The notes below the pieces were generated by a model. The model made no database searches. It was not told where the DNA came from and saw only the letters and a list, made by a program, of their open reading frames with translations. This document shows, piece by piece, positions 30,177 through 42,908 of a stretch of DNA of 64,000 nt. A program made the position numbers and the translations under genes. Source of the DNA: Lates calcarifer (taxonomy: Eukaryota > Chordata > Actinopteri > Centropomidae); the NCBI RefSeq assembly GCF_001640805.2, contig NC_066847.1, forward strand, positions 18,963,504 through 19,027,503, written 5' to 3'. The number at the start of each line of letters is the position of its first letter. Positions within the stretch are counted from its first letter, which is position 1.

Positions 30177-32210
30177 GACGAGACGGCTACACAGAAAGTG
30201 AATGTACTTGGACTGATTCCTCTGATCACTTTATCGCGCCATTCCTGGACCGACGTGCACCATGCAAGACTGTGGAGCAGCTATCCGCGTAAAACAAAAA
30301 AGGGAGATTATCCAAGAACATCCATGAATTTTCGCGATCCAAAGATTGTCGTCTCCGCAGAGAAATTGAGATTTTATGCAGGAGATTTTTTTTAAAGCTG
30401 ACATGCACAGTAAACACTAGCAGATTCTACTCGTGGAGCCGGTGCTGCTGCCTCTGCTGCTGCTGCGTACTCCTCTACTACACTGGGCTCTTTGCGCGTC
30501 TCGGTGCAGTGTAATCTCGTTCATAAAAGCATTGTGTTGAGCTTCAGAGGGCGCCGAGTGTGTGATGTTCACCCCTGCTTTAACCAAACTTGATATGAAA
30601 TCGACCGGTGCACCTTCGGTCCTGCGCGATTCCAGCAAATCAGACCCAACTTTTTTTTCTCTTTTTTTTCACCCACGTAATTACACAGTCACACTCCTCC
30701 TCCAAACACACAGCCCCTATCTACCATCCAGCACCTTCTTCTTCACCTCGGCTATCTTAAAACACCACCGTACAATCATTTACCCTCCCCCCACCCACCC
30801 CCACCCCAAAACACTCCAAGCAGAATTATTTTAAGAGCCTCAGGGACTTTGGACCCCAGCCTCGGTCACATAGACGCGGAAAAGGAAGATTTCCCTCCTT
30901 TACCCCCGAGTTCCCTGTCAACAACATGCGCTTCGTCTTTTTTCCAGTTGAGACAATTCAACGGAGTGTCTGCGTGTGTTCACAGTTAAAACAAAACAGT
31001 CGGTCTTTATAGTTTCTCAGTCACATAATGACAGGGAGGGAAAAAAAGCTTTTTTCGCCTTTACATTTTCTGAAAAAGTTCCTGAAATAAATTCAGGTAA
31101 GATGAATACTATCTAAGATAGAAGATAAGGCACATTTTGTGAAAATTATAACGTATTTTTAAAATACAGTGTCTTTTGAAAAACGCCACCTGAAGCTAAT
31201 AATTCACTAATTGCGTAGTTTACTGCAGAATTAGCTTGTACAAATAGGTAAAATTACACCTAGCTTAAAACTTTGGCACGCTATAAGTAAATGTTGTTTT
31301 AAAAAAATTAAATGCCCTTTTATATCAGAATAACCCTGCTCTACCTGAACCTGAATACGTGTTTTAATAAGCTACAAAACATTCATGACTAAGCTAGGTG
31401 CGTATTGTAGCCTTAATTCTGAAAGGACTGGAAGTTAAACATTGTTACTTTGTGGCTGCAGTGTGTGTGTGTGTGTGTATGTGTGTGTGTGTCCTACAGA
31501 GCTGTCAACGGTCCACATAGAGTTCATTTGCCAAATTAAGGGGAATGGGATGTTAACATAGGCTGCCGGAGAATCTGTGCCAAGTTTAGTACAATTTTGG
31601 CCCGACCGTGCCAGTGTTGTGGTCCGTGTTAAGTTAACCCACTTCTCCACATTTCTCAATCGTCGCGAGGACAGGACAGTGTTACAAAAAATGGTATCAC
31701 AAAGACCGTTATCACAACATTTGAAAGCAATAATAATCCATGTTCACGTACCATTGCACTGTACTGCATGGATTAATAGGGAATCCTGGAGTCTGGTTGA
31801 AACACACAAGCCGGTAGCTTCACATTTCTCACGTTCAACTTTGTGCTTTGGAGGGTTTTCTCTTGCAGTGCTCGCAAAGAAAAAAAAAAGTCAACACCGG
31901 AAGACAATTCTTGGCAGATAGCGGTGAAAAGAAGTTAGGAGCACCTCGCGTTTTTTTCTCTTTTTTTCTTGTCTTCCTTCCTCTTCGAATCTTACTTTTT
32001 TGGATCGTTTTTTGGGGTTGTTCAGTGAAGTTGAACGTGATCCAGAAGAGGCTGAGTTTTCGGCACTGGGTTGGTCTCCGCCTTCACTTTCACTGTCTGA
32101 CTGACTGCCGCCCTCGGGCTCTCAGCAGTGACTGTCAAGTACGACAAACTTCACACAACTTCACATCCGGTACGACTTTTCTAAATAAAAGCCTTATTGC
32201 TCGTTGACTC
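30177..32210 (-). promoter_or_regulatory. nfib: Probable nfib proximal promoter and 5' UTR region
   Basis: Sequence immediately upstream of the proximal start codon. It has more CpG and mixed composition than the introns, a CAG/CTG-rich stretch (30440-30470), a pyrimidine-rich stretch (30650-30830) and a TG microsatellite (31461-31492). Short reading frames on the minus strand (for example 30226-30417 and 30417-30638) could be upstream ORFs if the leader reaches them. No TATA box or start site could be fixed, so the extent is inferred. Confidence 0.5.
31461..31492. repeat. (TG)n microsatellite, interrupted once by TA
   Basis: TG units with a single TA interruption, lying in the nfib upstream region. 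Confidence 0.9.
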
Positions 32211-32978
32211 GGTGAGACATTTTAATTCAAAGTAGCGAGAAAAATATGTGTAATAAATTGAAAAACGTATACATTTATTCATAAATATTCATTTTTATAC
32301 TGTCCAATTAAACCGTGTACCTTAGACATATCAAAATTTCATTTTTAGCTTAGTTGCATTTTTCTGTGTGATAACAGCATGGGCTTTCAGACAGTTTTTT
32401 TTTTAAGCAAAAGTACGTGAGAACTGTCTGAACCCACAAAAGAGGGGAAATGATTACATTCTTCAGTCTAAGTAGAATTCTTAAAATCACAAAAAAAGAG
32501 ACCGCATAGCTATATGGTTTTTACTGTACAGCATTTTGCAAGCTTAATGTTTTTGTTTTGTAACGTCATGTCCCAGCGTGGCTACTGTAAACTGTGTTAT
32601 TAAGTGCTTTCTATTGTTATAACTTTTTAAAATTGTGCAAATTCCAAAATACACTATTTTTAACCCCCCGGACATGACAAATTGGACCTCTTATTTTGAA
32701 TTTTCCCAACCAATTATCCTGGGTATCTTCTAGTTGTTTCTCAGTAACTTGACACAGCTCAGTTTTGTAATGGTGTTTGCATTCTTCCCTCTCATTGGCC
32801 AGCAGCAGTGGCCCCGGGACTCTGTACCCTGGGCCCCTCATTTCCGTTCCTCTGACGTGCTGTTTGGGGCTTGACAGAGCCGGGCAGTCAGTGCTGAATA
32901 GCGATGCAGTCAGTGACTGATGTTGGAAACCACGACACTGCAGTAATTACGGTTCTATTAAATACAGTAAGGTAAATT

Positions 32979-33017
32979 AGATTATTATTATTATTGTTAT
33001 TATTATTAATATTATTA
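32979..33017. repeat. (ATT)n microsatellite
   Basis: Imperfect ATT/TTA trinucleotide repeat. Confidence 0.85.
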
Positions 33018-33120
33018 CTTGCAGTGGCAGTGGTAGCAAAGAGCTCCGAAACTTGTTCAGATTTCCACATGAGCCTTATCATGTTAGGTGAAAAAGGCAT
33101 TTAAAAAAAAGTCATTACTG

Positions 33121-33168
33121 TTTTTTTGTTTGTTTGTTTGTTTGTTTGTTTTTTGTTTGTTTGTTTTG
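33121..33168. repeat. (TTTG)n microsatellite
   Basis: Tetranucleotide repeat with one T-rich interruption. Confidence 0.9.
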
Positions 33169-34116
33169 TAAAAAGGATCCCTATATTATCTCTACATTAT
33201 GTTGCTAATTTTACTCTTACTCAGTCAAATATTAATTAGCAGCAAAAAAAATGCATTGAAAGCACTAGCATAGTTGTCATTATAGTACTCCAATATATCA
33301 GAGCTTTTATGGTACAGTCATAGCAGCAATGGTGAGTAATGATGTTAATAGTAACAGTCATAGTGGTAGTACTGCACTGTAGTAGTAACGGTGACTGATA
33401 GGGTGTTTAAAAAGGATAACCTTGTACTGAATAACCATTCAGTGGATTTCCATTACTGTATGCTAGCATAGCAACAACAGAAAATGTGTGTGTATGATTT
33501 ACATGGGTGGTCTGACAGCAGGTTTTGTTGCTCCTTCACTGTGATCATGACATTAATACAATATCCCTATACTGAAAAATGCCATTGTCTACATGTGGGT
33601 TCAGTATCTGTATAAAATGTGCACAGTCATCACTTGTGATAGAATAATTAAGCTAAGAGCAGTTGTAGTCCAAGTGATTCCAAAATGCTAATCAATGATT
33701 GTTTCAAGGATAAGTTCAGTCTGGTAGGGTTGGTGTCAGTTCTTTGCATGGCAGCCTTGAGGCAAAGCTATTCGCCTGGTTGAGGCTGAATAGATCTTGT
33801 CCTTCTGACTATTAAGCCTTTAAAACACTCCTTTAGACCCCTATTCAATGGAAATTTTAAGCACACTCAATAAATTTTGGAGTATTTTGTTCTACGCTCA
33901 GGTCACATTATCTAGAATGTTTTACTCTTGGATTTAGTTGCTTCCTGCATCTTGATTGTTAATGTGATTTGGGTGATATCCTGAAAGGCTAGATCATTAT
34001 CACATACACTGACTACATAGTCTCTCTGCTTCCATTTAACTAACATTATTTCATACTGGTCTAATGATGTTCATGGCATGAGCCCTGACAGATTCATCCC
34101 TCTAAATATGGATCTA

Positions 34117-34252
34117 CCGCCCCCATGTGGTTACAAATGCAACTGCTAGTTGCCTGTCTGGGACCCACTGGTGAATTTCAGCTGTCCCAGTAAGACATGA
34201 CAGTGAGACAGTGAGCTAACATGCATAACACCATTAGTCCATTAGGTGGCAA
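34117..34252. promoter_or_regulatory. Pair of divergent CTCF-like motifs
   Basis: The minus strand at 34117-34130 reads CCACATGGGGGCGG and the plus strand at 34239-34252 reads CCATTAGGTGGCAA. Each matches most of the CCASYAGRKGGCRS consensus with two or so mismatches. Weak evidence, noted because they lie between two promoters of the same gene. Confidence 0.2.
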
Positions 34253-35829
34253 TATACCAGTGTTGTTACTGTAGTGACCACCTGTGTCATTTGGTTAAAA
34301 TCTAGGACCATTTATTATGTTAGTATGTTTGACATTTGACCTCATGAACCAAAGCGACTGGTCAGAAAGTATATGATTTTAATATGGTGACAGTACAACT
34401 GCAAGGCTACTGCCACTAATTGAAGAGCAAAATAAATAATTAAAAAATAGGTAGTGGTAGGTAATAAATAGGTAGTGTGTGATGCCATTTCCCACTATTG
34501 CACCATTTCCTACTGGCTTCTCGTAACGGCTGTATCTTTTCATAACAAGACAGCAGATCAGCTAGTCTCTGCTAAATCCCCCAGTATTAAAACCTTTAAT
34601 ATGAACTTTTAATTAACTGCTATTTCTGACCACAGTGTTCTTCACATCATGTTCTGTCCACTGCTTGATGAAATTGCTTCTTAAAATCCCCCCCTGAATT
34701 CTTGAAAGCTCTAAGATATGTCTTTATATGTCTATATATATTCTTTAAAATAGCATCAGTTAAATGCATAAAGTATAAACACAAGTAGCGCAAGCACATT
34801 TAAAACATGTACAAATAATTAATATCACTAGAATAAAATTCACACATTGTTTCCAGGTAGACACTGGCAGAAAACATGACTGAAAACAGGACAAAATACA
34901 GCAGCATGGCCTGAGCAGAAGGGGTCATTTCTTTCAGCTCATTTGCATTGAGACAGACAAACAAACCTCAACTCAAACCGTGGCAATGGAGCCCAATAAA
35001 AGCGCGCCTGTAGTCAGACAAGTAAATAAATATTCAGAAAGAAATGTCAGCCCGTGTTGCCTCTTCAGCATGGGAAAGGCGCGGGTTGGACAAGGGCTCT
35101 TTGTTCGACACTATCAAATTAACACTGCAGAGGGTGCACAGAGAGGTGCACTTGAAGAACACTCTTATACTGAAGGCATACTATACTTCCTTTGGATATT
35201 CATCTCGCTAACAAAATTAAATGATTCTTTAAAGCCATCTCAATCACCCCTCACGCTCAAATTTCTCAAGTCTTTGTAGTCAAATTGAAGTATAACTGGG
35301 TTTAAAACAGTTTGATTATCAAAGTTACAGCTGCTGGCCCTGAGGAATTAATGTGCCATGGATGCCCTTTAAAATACTCCTAACAATAAAAACTAAAAAA
35401 TATCACTTAGCACATAACAAGCTAATTAGTGCAGTAGTCAAAATCTTTCATTATGAAAACTTTTCCACAGTATGTGGTCAGTCTTGACCTGAGCATGGAC
35501 AGATAAAAACACAAACCAAAGTTCCAAAAGCAATAAAAAGTGATGGGACATCAGGTAAATTTAATTTTGAGAGGGTTGTCAGAGGAATATGATATTTAGG
35601 TGAATCAGAAAGGGTTCCAGCTCCAAACCAGCCATTATTTAGGACATATTTTTCTAAATTATCTCATAAGTCTGCAGCTGTGGCACCACAAAATTTTAGA
35701 CTTAGACTTGTATTAGATTTATATTATTAGGTTATTACAAAAATACACAATTCTGAAGTTGGTTTTGCTTGATTCTGATGTTCACAATAAACTAAGAAGA
35801 GAGAGACATAACAAAAGGGCTCCACTTAC

Positions 35830-35904
35830 CATCCACCACGTCCTGGCTGACATGTCATAACAAAGCTGCCATTTAATGGACCTCTCTGTCAGTTTCCCAG
35901 CCAT
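35830..35904 (-). CDS. nfib: nfib distal alternative first coding exon
   Basis: Twenty-five codons on the minus strand, beginning MAGKLTERSIKWQLCYD and ending ARTWWM at a strong donor (ATG/GTAAGT) in phase 0, so it can splice to DEFHPF of exon 2. A closely similar leader (VMAGKASDGSIKWQLCYD...ARTWWM) is known from a human NFIA isoform, so this is the distal first exon shared by NFI paralogues. The ATG at 35904 is the first in frame after a TAG about 48 bp upstream. That TAG could instead be part of an acceptor, which would extend the exon. It would give a protein with a longer amino end than MYSPICLTQ. No transcript evidence is available here. Confidence 0.88.
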
Positions 35905-36200
35905 CACTGTGCTGCTGGCTCTCAGCGGATGCAGCCCCGGTGGAAGATACGACACCTAATCAAAGGGGCATCAGTAGAGGCATGCTGTATCACATGAAGG
36001 CCGGTCCTCTACAACACTGCATTATGGGAAAAAAAAAAAAAAAAAAATCAGCGACAGCTTGACCAGTGACTTGAACCTGACTGTGGTAATTACAAAAGCC
36101 ATGACCCTGCAACCCTCACCATCCCCCTCCTTCACTAACCTCCTCCCCCTGCCCCCCCCTCCTCCTTCCCCTCTCTTCCTCTCTGCTTACACTTGTTCTA
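35905..36200 (-). promoter_or_regulatory. nfib: Probable leader/promoter of the distal nfib exon
   Basis: Upstream flank of the distal start codon. It includes CTTTGATTAG, a TCF/LEF-like site on the minus strand, an A19 run at 36029-36047 on the plus strand and a C/T-rich stretch 36115-36185. The transcription start is not determinable. Confidence 0.35.
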
Positions 36201-38464
36201 CAAAGTGATGGAAGTTACAGATGACTTGGGCACTTTAAATGGTTTTCTTAATTGAAGGGATTTTGTGGACTCTAAAGAATCAGGTTTTTCTGTTCAGATT
36301 TGTAATGTGATTATATGTATAAAAAAAACATAAATTGTAGTTCGGTGCTGACATTTGGCCCGTACTCATCTCTGTTTCAGCCTCACCTCATCAACCCTGT
36401 TTTTGTGTGAGTAAAACCCTGCCAGGGCAGCTTGGTATCACTGTATGGCACTGAACTAAAGGTCATGTAAAACACTGAGACCCTCTTGACTCCTGTATAT
36501 AAAAATGCAGGATTTTGTTAACGGATTATCTAATGTCACAGAAAATTATTGTTCTTCTCCAAAGGTGGCCCAGTCTATTACCATCAAACGGGTCATGAAG
36601 ATCATTTCCCCTCAGCATCAGGGCTTTTCTGGGACTGACTGTATTTTGATCCGTGAATTAAGACGTTTGGCGTGTCCATGTAAATGTTATCCGAATGCCA
36701 GCTGAAAAGACCTTTTCTCTCCTGCCACATTCCAATCCTCCTCACTGAGGCCGCTCGGTGGCAGCTGGATTTCCCCACAGGGATGGTGGGTGGACTTAGC
36801 AACAAGTACTTAGCATTAGTTACAACAAATAGATGAAGAAAAAAAGAAGACAAGGACTTCAGTTTTTGGCACATATACACTGAAGTCATTGAAAACTATA
36901 TTTGAGCACATAGGGTTACATTTAATACAATACAATTGAAAATTCATTTAAAATAGCCTAAAAGTTAAGACATATAACGGAAATGGAGCAGGACTTAATC
37001 ACACTAATGGGGCACCAGTAGTGTAGACAACATGCTGTATGTTTGTCTTGCAGCTGATTGCACTGTATAGCTGCTTTTAATAAGTACCTGTTCAGGGTTG
37101 ACCTTTTCAGTGCACCTGATTTTAATAAAGCACTAATTAGGAGCTTAATTAGGAGCCAGATAATTTAATTGGTTCTTAAACACAGAGAACAATAGGACAC
37201 TCCACAGTCATCACAGAAGGCAAATGTCAGCCGATCATGACAGACAACAGGCAAATGAATCTCACTCTGGGGGATGAAAGACTACAAATGTAAGAGCTCA
37301 TTTAGCACTGTGGCGTACATTATCAGAAGGAATCTAAAAACCAGGAAAACTACAGGAACTGTGTATTTGGAGGAAGTCTATATTTTATTTTCAGCAACTT
37401 GAGAGACTTAACAGTTAATCCTGTTATGGTTACGTGTTTCACATGCTGTTCCTTAAGTAATACATCATTCAACATAATATATTCAACATTCAGTTTGAAT
37501 CAGTGGCTTCTTTGTAAAGGTGCTTTAACCCTATTAACTCCAATGTTCTCTAAAAATATACGTAACATTGTTTTATATAAATTATACTATACTATTATAC
37601 ATGGTTAAATACAATAGATAGCAATTATTATTAATAATTTAACTACAGCAGTGGAGTATGTGAGAGAAATTAAAGCTGATCTCAACAAGGCATAAAGGTT
37701 ACTACAGTTTGAGGAATTTGATCACCTCAAAGAAAAACAAAAGTTTAGCAGATTTAAAAAAAAAAAAAAAAAATCTGACACATTATTCAGCTGATGCTGA
37801 GCACGTGCTTCATGATTTTGGAGAAAGAGAAAGACATTGAGGGCCGAGCTCATACACGAGAGCCGCGTGCACCTTATTGATTTTGAGGGTAAAATCGATA
37901 CATTTCATCGTCTTGAGTGGATTAACTGTTTCAAGTTCAACTTTTAATTGGATTTCTACTTTCTACAATGAGAGCTTATTTGAAAATCAATAGGCCAATC
38001 AATACCTCAGTGTTCAGAAAGTTCAGCTGCAGAGCTGAAAATGGAGGAAAGTAGCAGACACCTGCCACCAGCAATCTATCCCACATGAATTGCTGAGGTC
38101 TGACAAATCTAATAATGCTTTTATTAATTGTGAAAAAATACAATGATGCTTTTTTACTAGGTCAAATTCAAATTTTAAAGATCAGATTGTTTGATGTGCC
38201 CTTTTATGACTACAGAAATTTTTAAATTCCCAAATGAACACCTACAAATTGTTGCCAGTCAGATGTGTAGGATCTTCTGGATCACTGGAGCACCACCTCT
38301 GGAAAAAAGGCATAGTATAAGTATAGATGATGCTGGGGATGACCCTAATTGTTAAATCGTTCAGGAAATATGGCCCATATGGATAGAAATCCAAAAATGA
38401 TCATGCTACCCATAATTGGTGATCCGATAATAAATTCTATTTTCCATGGCGTAGACTTAATCCT

Positions 38465-38524
38465 TGTCTAGGCTTGGCAAAATGGCAGCAGAACACGCCA
38501 AGCCACTAACGCCAATCCTAGACA
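38465..38524. repeat. Inverted repeat enclosing NFI half-sites
   Basis: The arm TGTCTAGGCTTGGC (38465-38478) pairs with GCCAATCCTAGACA (38511-38524), 13 of 14 positions. The loop contains another GCCAAG. TTGGC and GCCAA are NFI half-sites, though not at the canonical five-base spacing. Confidence 0.55.
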
Positions 38525-40728
38525 GGTAAACAGCCTTGTATTTGAGAGACTATTCCAAGCATAGTTTATGTTTATCAAGCATGTGGCTAATTATTTCTTT
38601 TGTTCAGCCAGATGTCATAGACTGTAAAACTAGCAGGTGGTCACTTATTTAATTAGTTCAGTTGACCAGCCAATTTCCAGAGATTAAGAGCACATTTAAC
38701 CCGGGCTGCTGCAGACTGCTATTATCTACACTGGACTCCTTACATTTATCATCCTAGAACTCAAACAAATTACATTTCAACCAAGGCCCATTAAAACATA
38801 GTTTTTGTTCTAATACATTTTAATGCAAATGTAAATGTAAAATCTAGTTCTAGTATCTTGTTTATCTAATGCTGAATATTTTCTCCTCTTGCAGAGTAAT
38901 GAGGGCACTAGCTGGGACTTTTACAGTCAGTAGAGACTGAAATTAAAACTGGTTGATTTAAAGACAACAAATTTTATCTCATCCTTTAAATTAGACTGGT
39001 ATACCCCTGTTGGGACTGTAGACAGTTCAAGATCTTGGCTGGTGAGGCCCAAGTCTGTTGGGGTTACTGAGGGCAATACAGTGCCAGTGTGTGCGCGGAG
39101 CGTGTGTGTGAATGTTAACAACATGTAACCATTTTAGACAACACACATAGATTATGTTCACGGATCATGCACACATTACATACGCCTCACTGAGACTTAA
39201 GGACTTTAAAGGACAATGGCCATTTAGTGTGAGACAACTGAACTGCTGCTTGGGCTCTTATTGTGGAATGAAAATTAAAATACAATTTTTTCTTCTTTTT
39301 TTAAAAAAAAAGTTCTTATCATCTTTTTAACGGATTAAAATAATTCTGTCGTGGTTAGATAGGTACAATAAGAGTGTACAGTGAAAATTAAACAGCTAAT
39401 TGACCTTTTCCCCAGATATATTGACTTGTCATAGCAGAAAAAGTCCATTACAATGTATCAGGTACATGAAGTATCCCAGTAAGCCATGACAGTGAGCCAG
39501 TATCTAAATCACCTAAATGAAATGTGGTCATTTTCTCTGTTCACAGTTACACCTGTGCTTTACCTGCTATGACATGACAGAATGATTGCTATGAAAAAGG
39601 TCCAAAGGTATGTATGACTGTGTGGCATCACATTACAGTTTATACAGGGATGCTACAGCAGTATCCAGTACAGTATATGGATGAGTAACATTACTTGCAG
39701 AGAATGATGTAGTTGTATGATGAAAGTCAGCTTCAGCTAGGTAGCTAGCTTCAGTTTTGGTAGCTGAAAAAACAATAAAGGTCGGCTCCATCCAGAAAGC
39801 TATGGAAGTCCATTTTAGGTGATTAAAGGTTCAGCTTCAGCCAAAATTTGGGTTGCTAATGTGAGAAAGGAGAAAAGAATCAGCTCAGACTTATTCAGAA
39901 TCTAATTTATTAGAATATGAATATCTATATGATATTTCCTTTACTCACATTTAATACACTTTTCTAAGATAATTAACTGACAATTTTTCACAGGCTTCCT
40001 CGACATAAAGAAATTGATAACATATTTATGGTGTATTCATTTAATTCACAAAACTTGTTCCAGTGTTTGAGGTCTGAATTTAGACAAAATAGAGAAGAAA
40101 AAAAAAACAGCAAATGAACAAAAGAGCACAGATCCCAACAGAGAGCCCTGGGGGGACGTCAGAAAATGGCTGTGAAGGGAAGTGAGTGAGTGCAGCTTCT
40201 CTGAAATGTTCACACCTCCAGTCTCTTCTCTCTGCAGCTCATCATTAAAATTTGAGCCTTTCTGTTTGCCTGTTACTAACAACATGAGGTCTTGTGGCTG
40301 ACATGTTGAGCTGAAGATATGTTTCACAACTACACACAGCAGCTACAGTAGTGTTAATCTTGGCTGAGGTTACTGAAGTATTGACAAGTCTCGCTATCAC
40401 TGGTTGGTGAGGCAAGAGTGAAGCCCACCCATCCAGTTTATATACTTCACAAAATACATATCAGATTTTCACTACTGTTGTAACAATAAAGGACGCCTTT
40501 ACTGACACACAATGCTTATTGCTTTCAAAAATTATACAAAAGAATCTGTGAATGTGATTTATCAGTACCCCATCATTTCACTGCCAGTCACACATTTTAT
40601 CTTCCCACACATTTACCCACCCATTATCCCACCACCACAAAAAAAAAAAAAAAAAAAAAAATCACAAACATCCAAGAACCTGAATCTGAGTTATAAAAAC
40701 CACTGAGCAAAGTTATCAACACACACTC

Positions 40729-40748
40729 ATGCAAATGCAAACAATTTG
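40729..40748 (-). promoter_or_regulatory. SOX-POU-like cluster
   Basis: The minus strand reads CAAATTGTTTGCATTTGCAT, a SOX-type ATTGTT followed by two octamer-like TTTGCAT halves. Motif match only, intergenic. Confidence 0.3.
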
Positions 40749-41492
40749 ATTAAAGGTATGATTCAAACAGAGGATACACATCAAATAAAACAACTTCAAG
40801 TGAAGATTTTCTTCCAAGATTGATGCAGTAAAACAGACTGTGCCCTAATGTGAAAATCAGTGCATAATATTAAACTGCTACCTTCAGAGATCTGGTGAAA
40901 CATGAATTTACTGAATGCTTTTGACTATTGCAACATTTCCCCAGGTCTTTGGCTTGTATGGAGACCAAAATTATGACAATGTACCATGAGAATAATAAAA
41001 AAAAAGACCTAGACAGGCACTTAAAACTACTTGGATATTGTAATGTTTCCAACACATGGCAAGCTTTCTTTAGGTACAGGTTGAACTAAGGGATTGCCAG
41101 GTATTATAGACAATGACAACCATGCTATGCTAGTAGTATTATGCACTGAATCATCTTCTCCTCTTCAACAATTCAATAGAATCTCTAATCAGTACCATAG
41201 AGTTACAGCAAAATCACCATAAATAAAATTTCAGTGCTGTGTCAAGTGTTAACTAGCTGTATGTACACTAATCCGCTAGTTATTGTGTTACTTATAAAGA
41301 TACACATTTATAAAGCCACTTGCTCAGACACATTTAAGACCTGACTATAACATCCGCAACACTAAAATGAGAAGTATATATCACAAAGGATTTTGTCAAC
41401 AGTATAAAATGAAAGATGTGGTCAAACAACGTTTGTGCCAGTGCTTTGTAAGTGCTATGGTTGATACAGCAGATTTCAGCTAAACCGAATAG

Positions 41493-41870
41493 GTCGACAT
41501 TCTGGGATATAGGCCTATTCGCTCTCTTACGTGGAGTTAGATAAGAAGATCAATACCATTCTCATGTCTGTTTAGTAAATGTGAAGCTGCAGCCAGCATA
41601 TGATTAGCCTAACTTAGTATTAAGACTGGAAATTTGGGGAAACAGCAGGCCCAACTCCTTCCAAAGAAAAGAAAATCTGCCTTCCAGCAGCTCTTAAGGA
41701 CATGTTAGACTTGTTATAAATCTCATTTGTTAAATCTGTACAAAAACTGAAATATAAAAAAGATAAGTTGCAGTTTTACCAGGAGTTTGTGTCTTTGTGT
41801 CATTCTTTGTGCTAAGCTAAGCTAACCAGCTGCTGGCTGTATGCATACTTCTAAAAATGTCATCCTCCTA
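41493..41870 (+). mobile_element. Teleost short inverted-repeat element (MITE-like)
   Basis: Begins near GACATTCTGGGATATAGGCC and continues GGAGTTAGATAAGAAGATCA, TCTCATGTCTGT, AAGCTGCAGCCAGC and TTAAATCTGTACAAAAACTG. I recognise these blocks from a very common teleost repeat. Near its end, GCTAAGCTAAGCTAACCAGC and TGCTGGCTGTA are the inverted form of the early block, so the element has long terminal inverted repeats. No coding capacity. The family name is not known to me with certainty. Confidence 0.65.
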
Positions 41871-42504
41871 AACAAAGAGCTGTTACTGATCTTTGAGGAC
41901 AGAGTGTGACACTGAACCCCTTCAAAAAGGATTGCACAACAGGTCATTATATTAATTGGCTGAGGAATGTTTGTTATACTCAGAGAATCAACTTGATTAT
42001 ACAGCAGGTTTGACTATGACATAAACAGCCTAACTTTATTTGTACAACTTATTTCTAAATACGGATTGTTTTACCATGGCATAGTGAAATATTAACTGTC
42101 AGCTTGTTATTACACATCTTCATACTTGGCTGGTCAAGTGTCAAAAACCATCATCAAGTAGTCATCAACTTTGTTCTGTGGCCGTGCTTCATAAAACATC
42201 ATTTCACAGATAAAACGTTCATAGAGCAATGCAAGATAACATTCATGATTCATCAAATGATCGCCGATTAAAGGAGTGAAGGTGACGGCAGATCCCCTCA
42301 CTGTTCACAAGAGATTTCCTAACTGGAAGATCACCAACCGGAAAACATAAAGTAAAAACACTGCTCATGCTTAACAAATTAAAAAGGACATAGCTAAAAG
42401 AAACAAGGCACAAACTTCATACAAAAAATTGCCTTTCTAACAGACACACTGGAGTTACCCTAGTTCTGTCTGTAGCTGATTAAAGGTCAGTAGTAAAGGC
42501 TCTT

Positions 42505-42510
42505 TTTATT
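42505..42510 (-). terminator. zdhhc21: Candidate polyadenylation signal of zdhhc21
   Basis: AATAAA on the minus strand, about 400 bp past the zdhhc21 stop codon. It is the first perfect hexamer I saw in that direction. Not proven by transcript ends. Confidence 0.35.
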
Positions 42511-42908
42511 AAAGTAACCTGAGAGGGGTCCCTTTTGCCAGCTGCTTTCGGGTGAAGACTTCCATCCTTCTGATGCAATTAGCCATTAAAAGTGGTTTCC
42601 AAATGCAGAACGTAGCAGTCACAGTGAATAAAAAAAGCAACATTTTCCTGTTTCTTGACCCTGTTTACTGCCAGTCTGGGTCTTGTAGAGAAAGGCAAAA
42701 AAAGGGAAAAAAAGGAAAAGAAAAAAGAAAACAATAATAAAAAAAAAGCTTCCAGTATCCACTGACAAACCAAGACTGCTGCCGAGCTCCCATAGCACAG
42801 AAGAGGACGGTGAAGGCGAGCAGATGGATTCTTTAAGTGTGTATACAGTGTTTCATCATGGCAGCCTGTACCATCTGTGCAGGCAGGAGGTAGTGTAGTG
42901 CTACCGAC

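Larger units (their letters stand above)
32211..35829 (-). other. nfib: Non-coding DNA between the two nfib first exons
   Basis: Intronic for transcripts starting at the distal exon and upstream flank for proximal ones. Contains an ATT-type repeat (32979-33017), a TTTG repeat (33126-33168) and two CTCF-like sites near 34117 and 34239. No coding exon recognised. The open frame at 34980-35279 on the plus strand has no family resemblance and is not called. Confidence 0.6.
36201..42500. other. Intergenic region between nfib and zdhhc21
   Basis: AT-rich non-coding DNA. Noted content: A-runs at 37756-37773 and 40639-40661, an inverted repeat with NFI half-sites at 38465-38524, a SOX-POU-like cluster at 40729-40748 and a teleost repeat at 41493-41870. 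No gene was recognised. Part of the right end may be zdhhc21 3' untranslated region, and part of the left may be nfib upstream regulatory DNA. Confidence 0.6.

Noticed and set aside
42552..42773. Lysine-rich and antisense phenylalanine-rich frames
   Set aside because: They result from an A-rich low-complexity stretch next to the zdhhc21 3' end.
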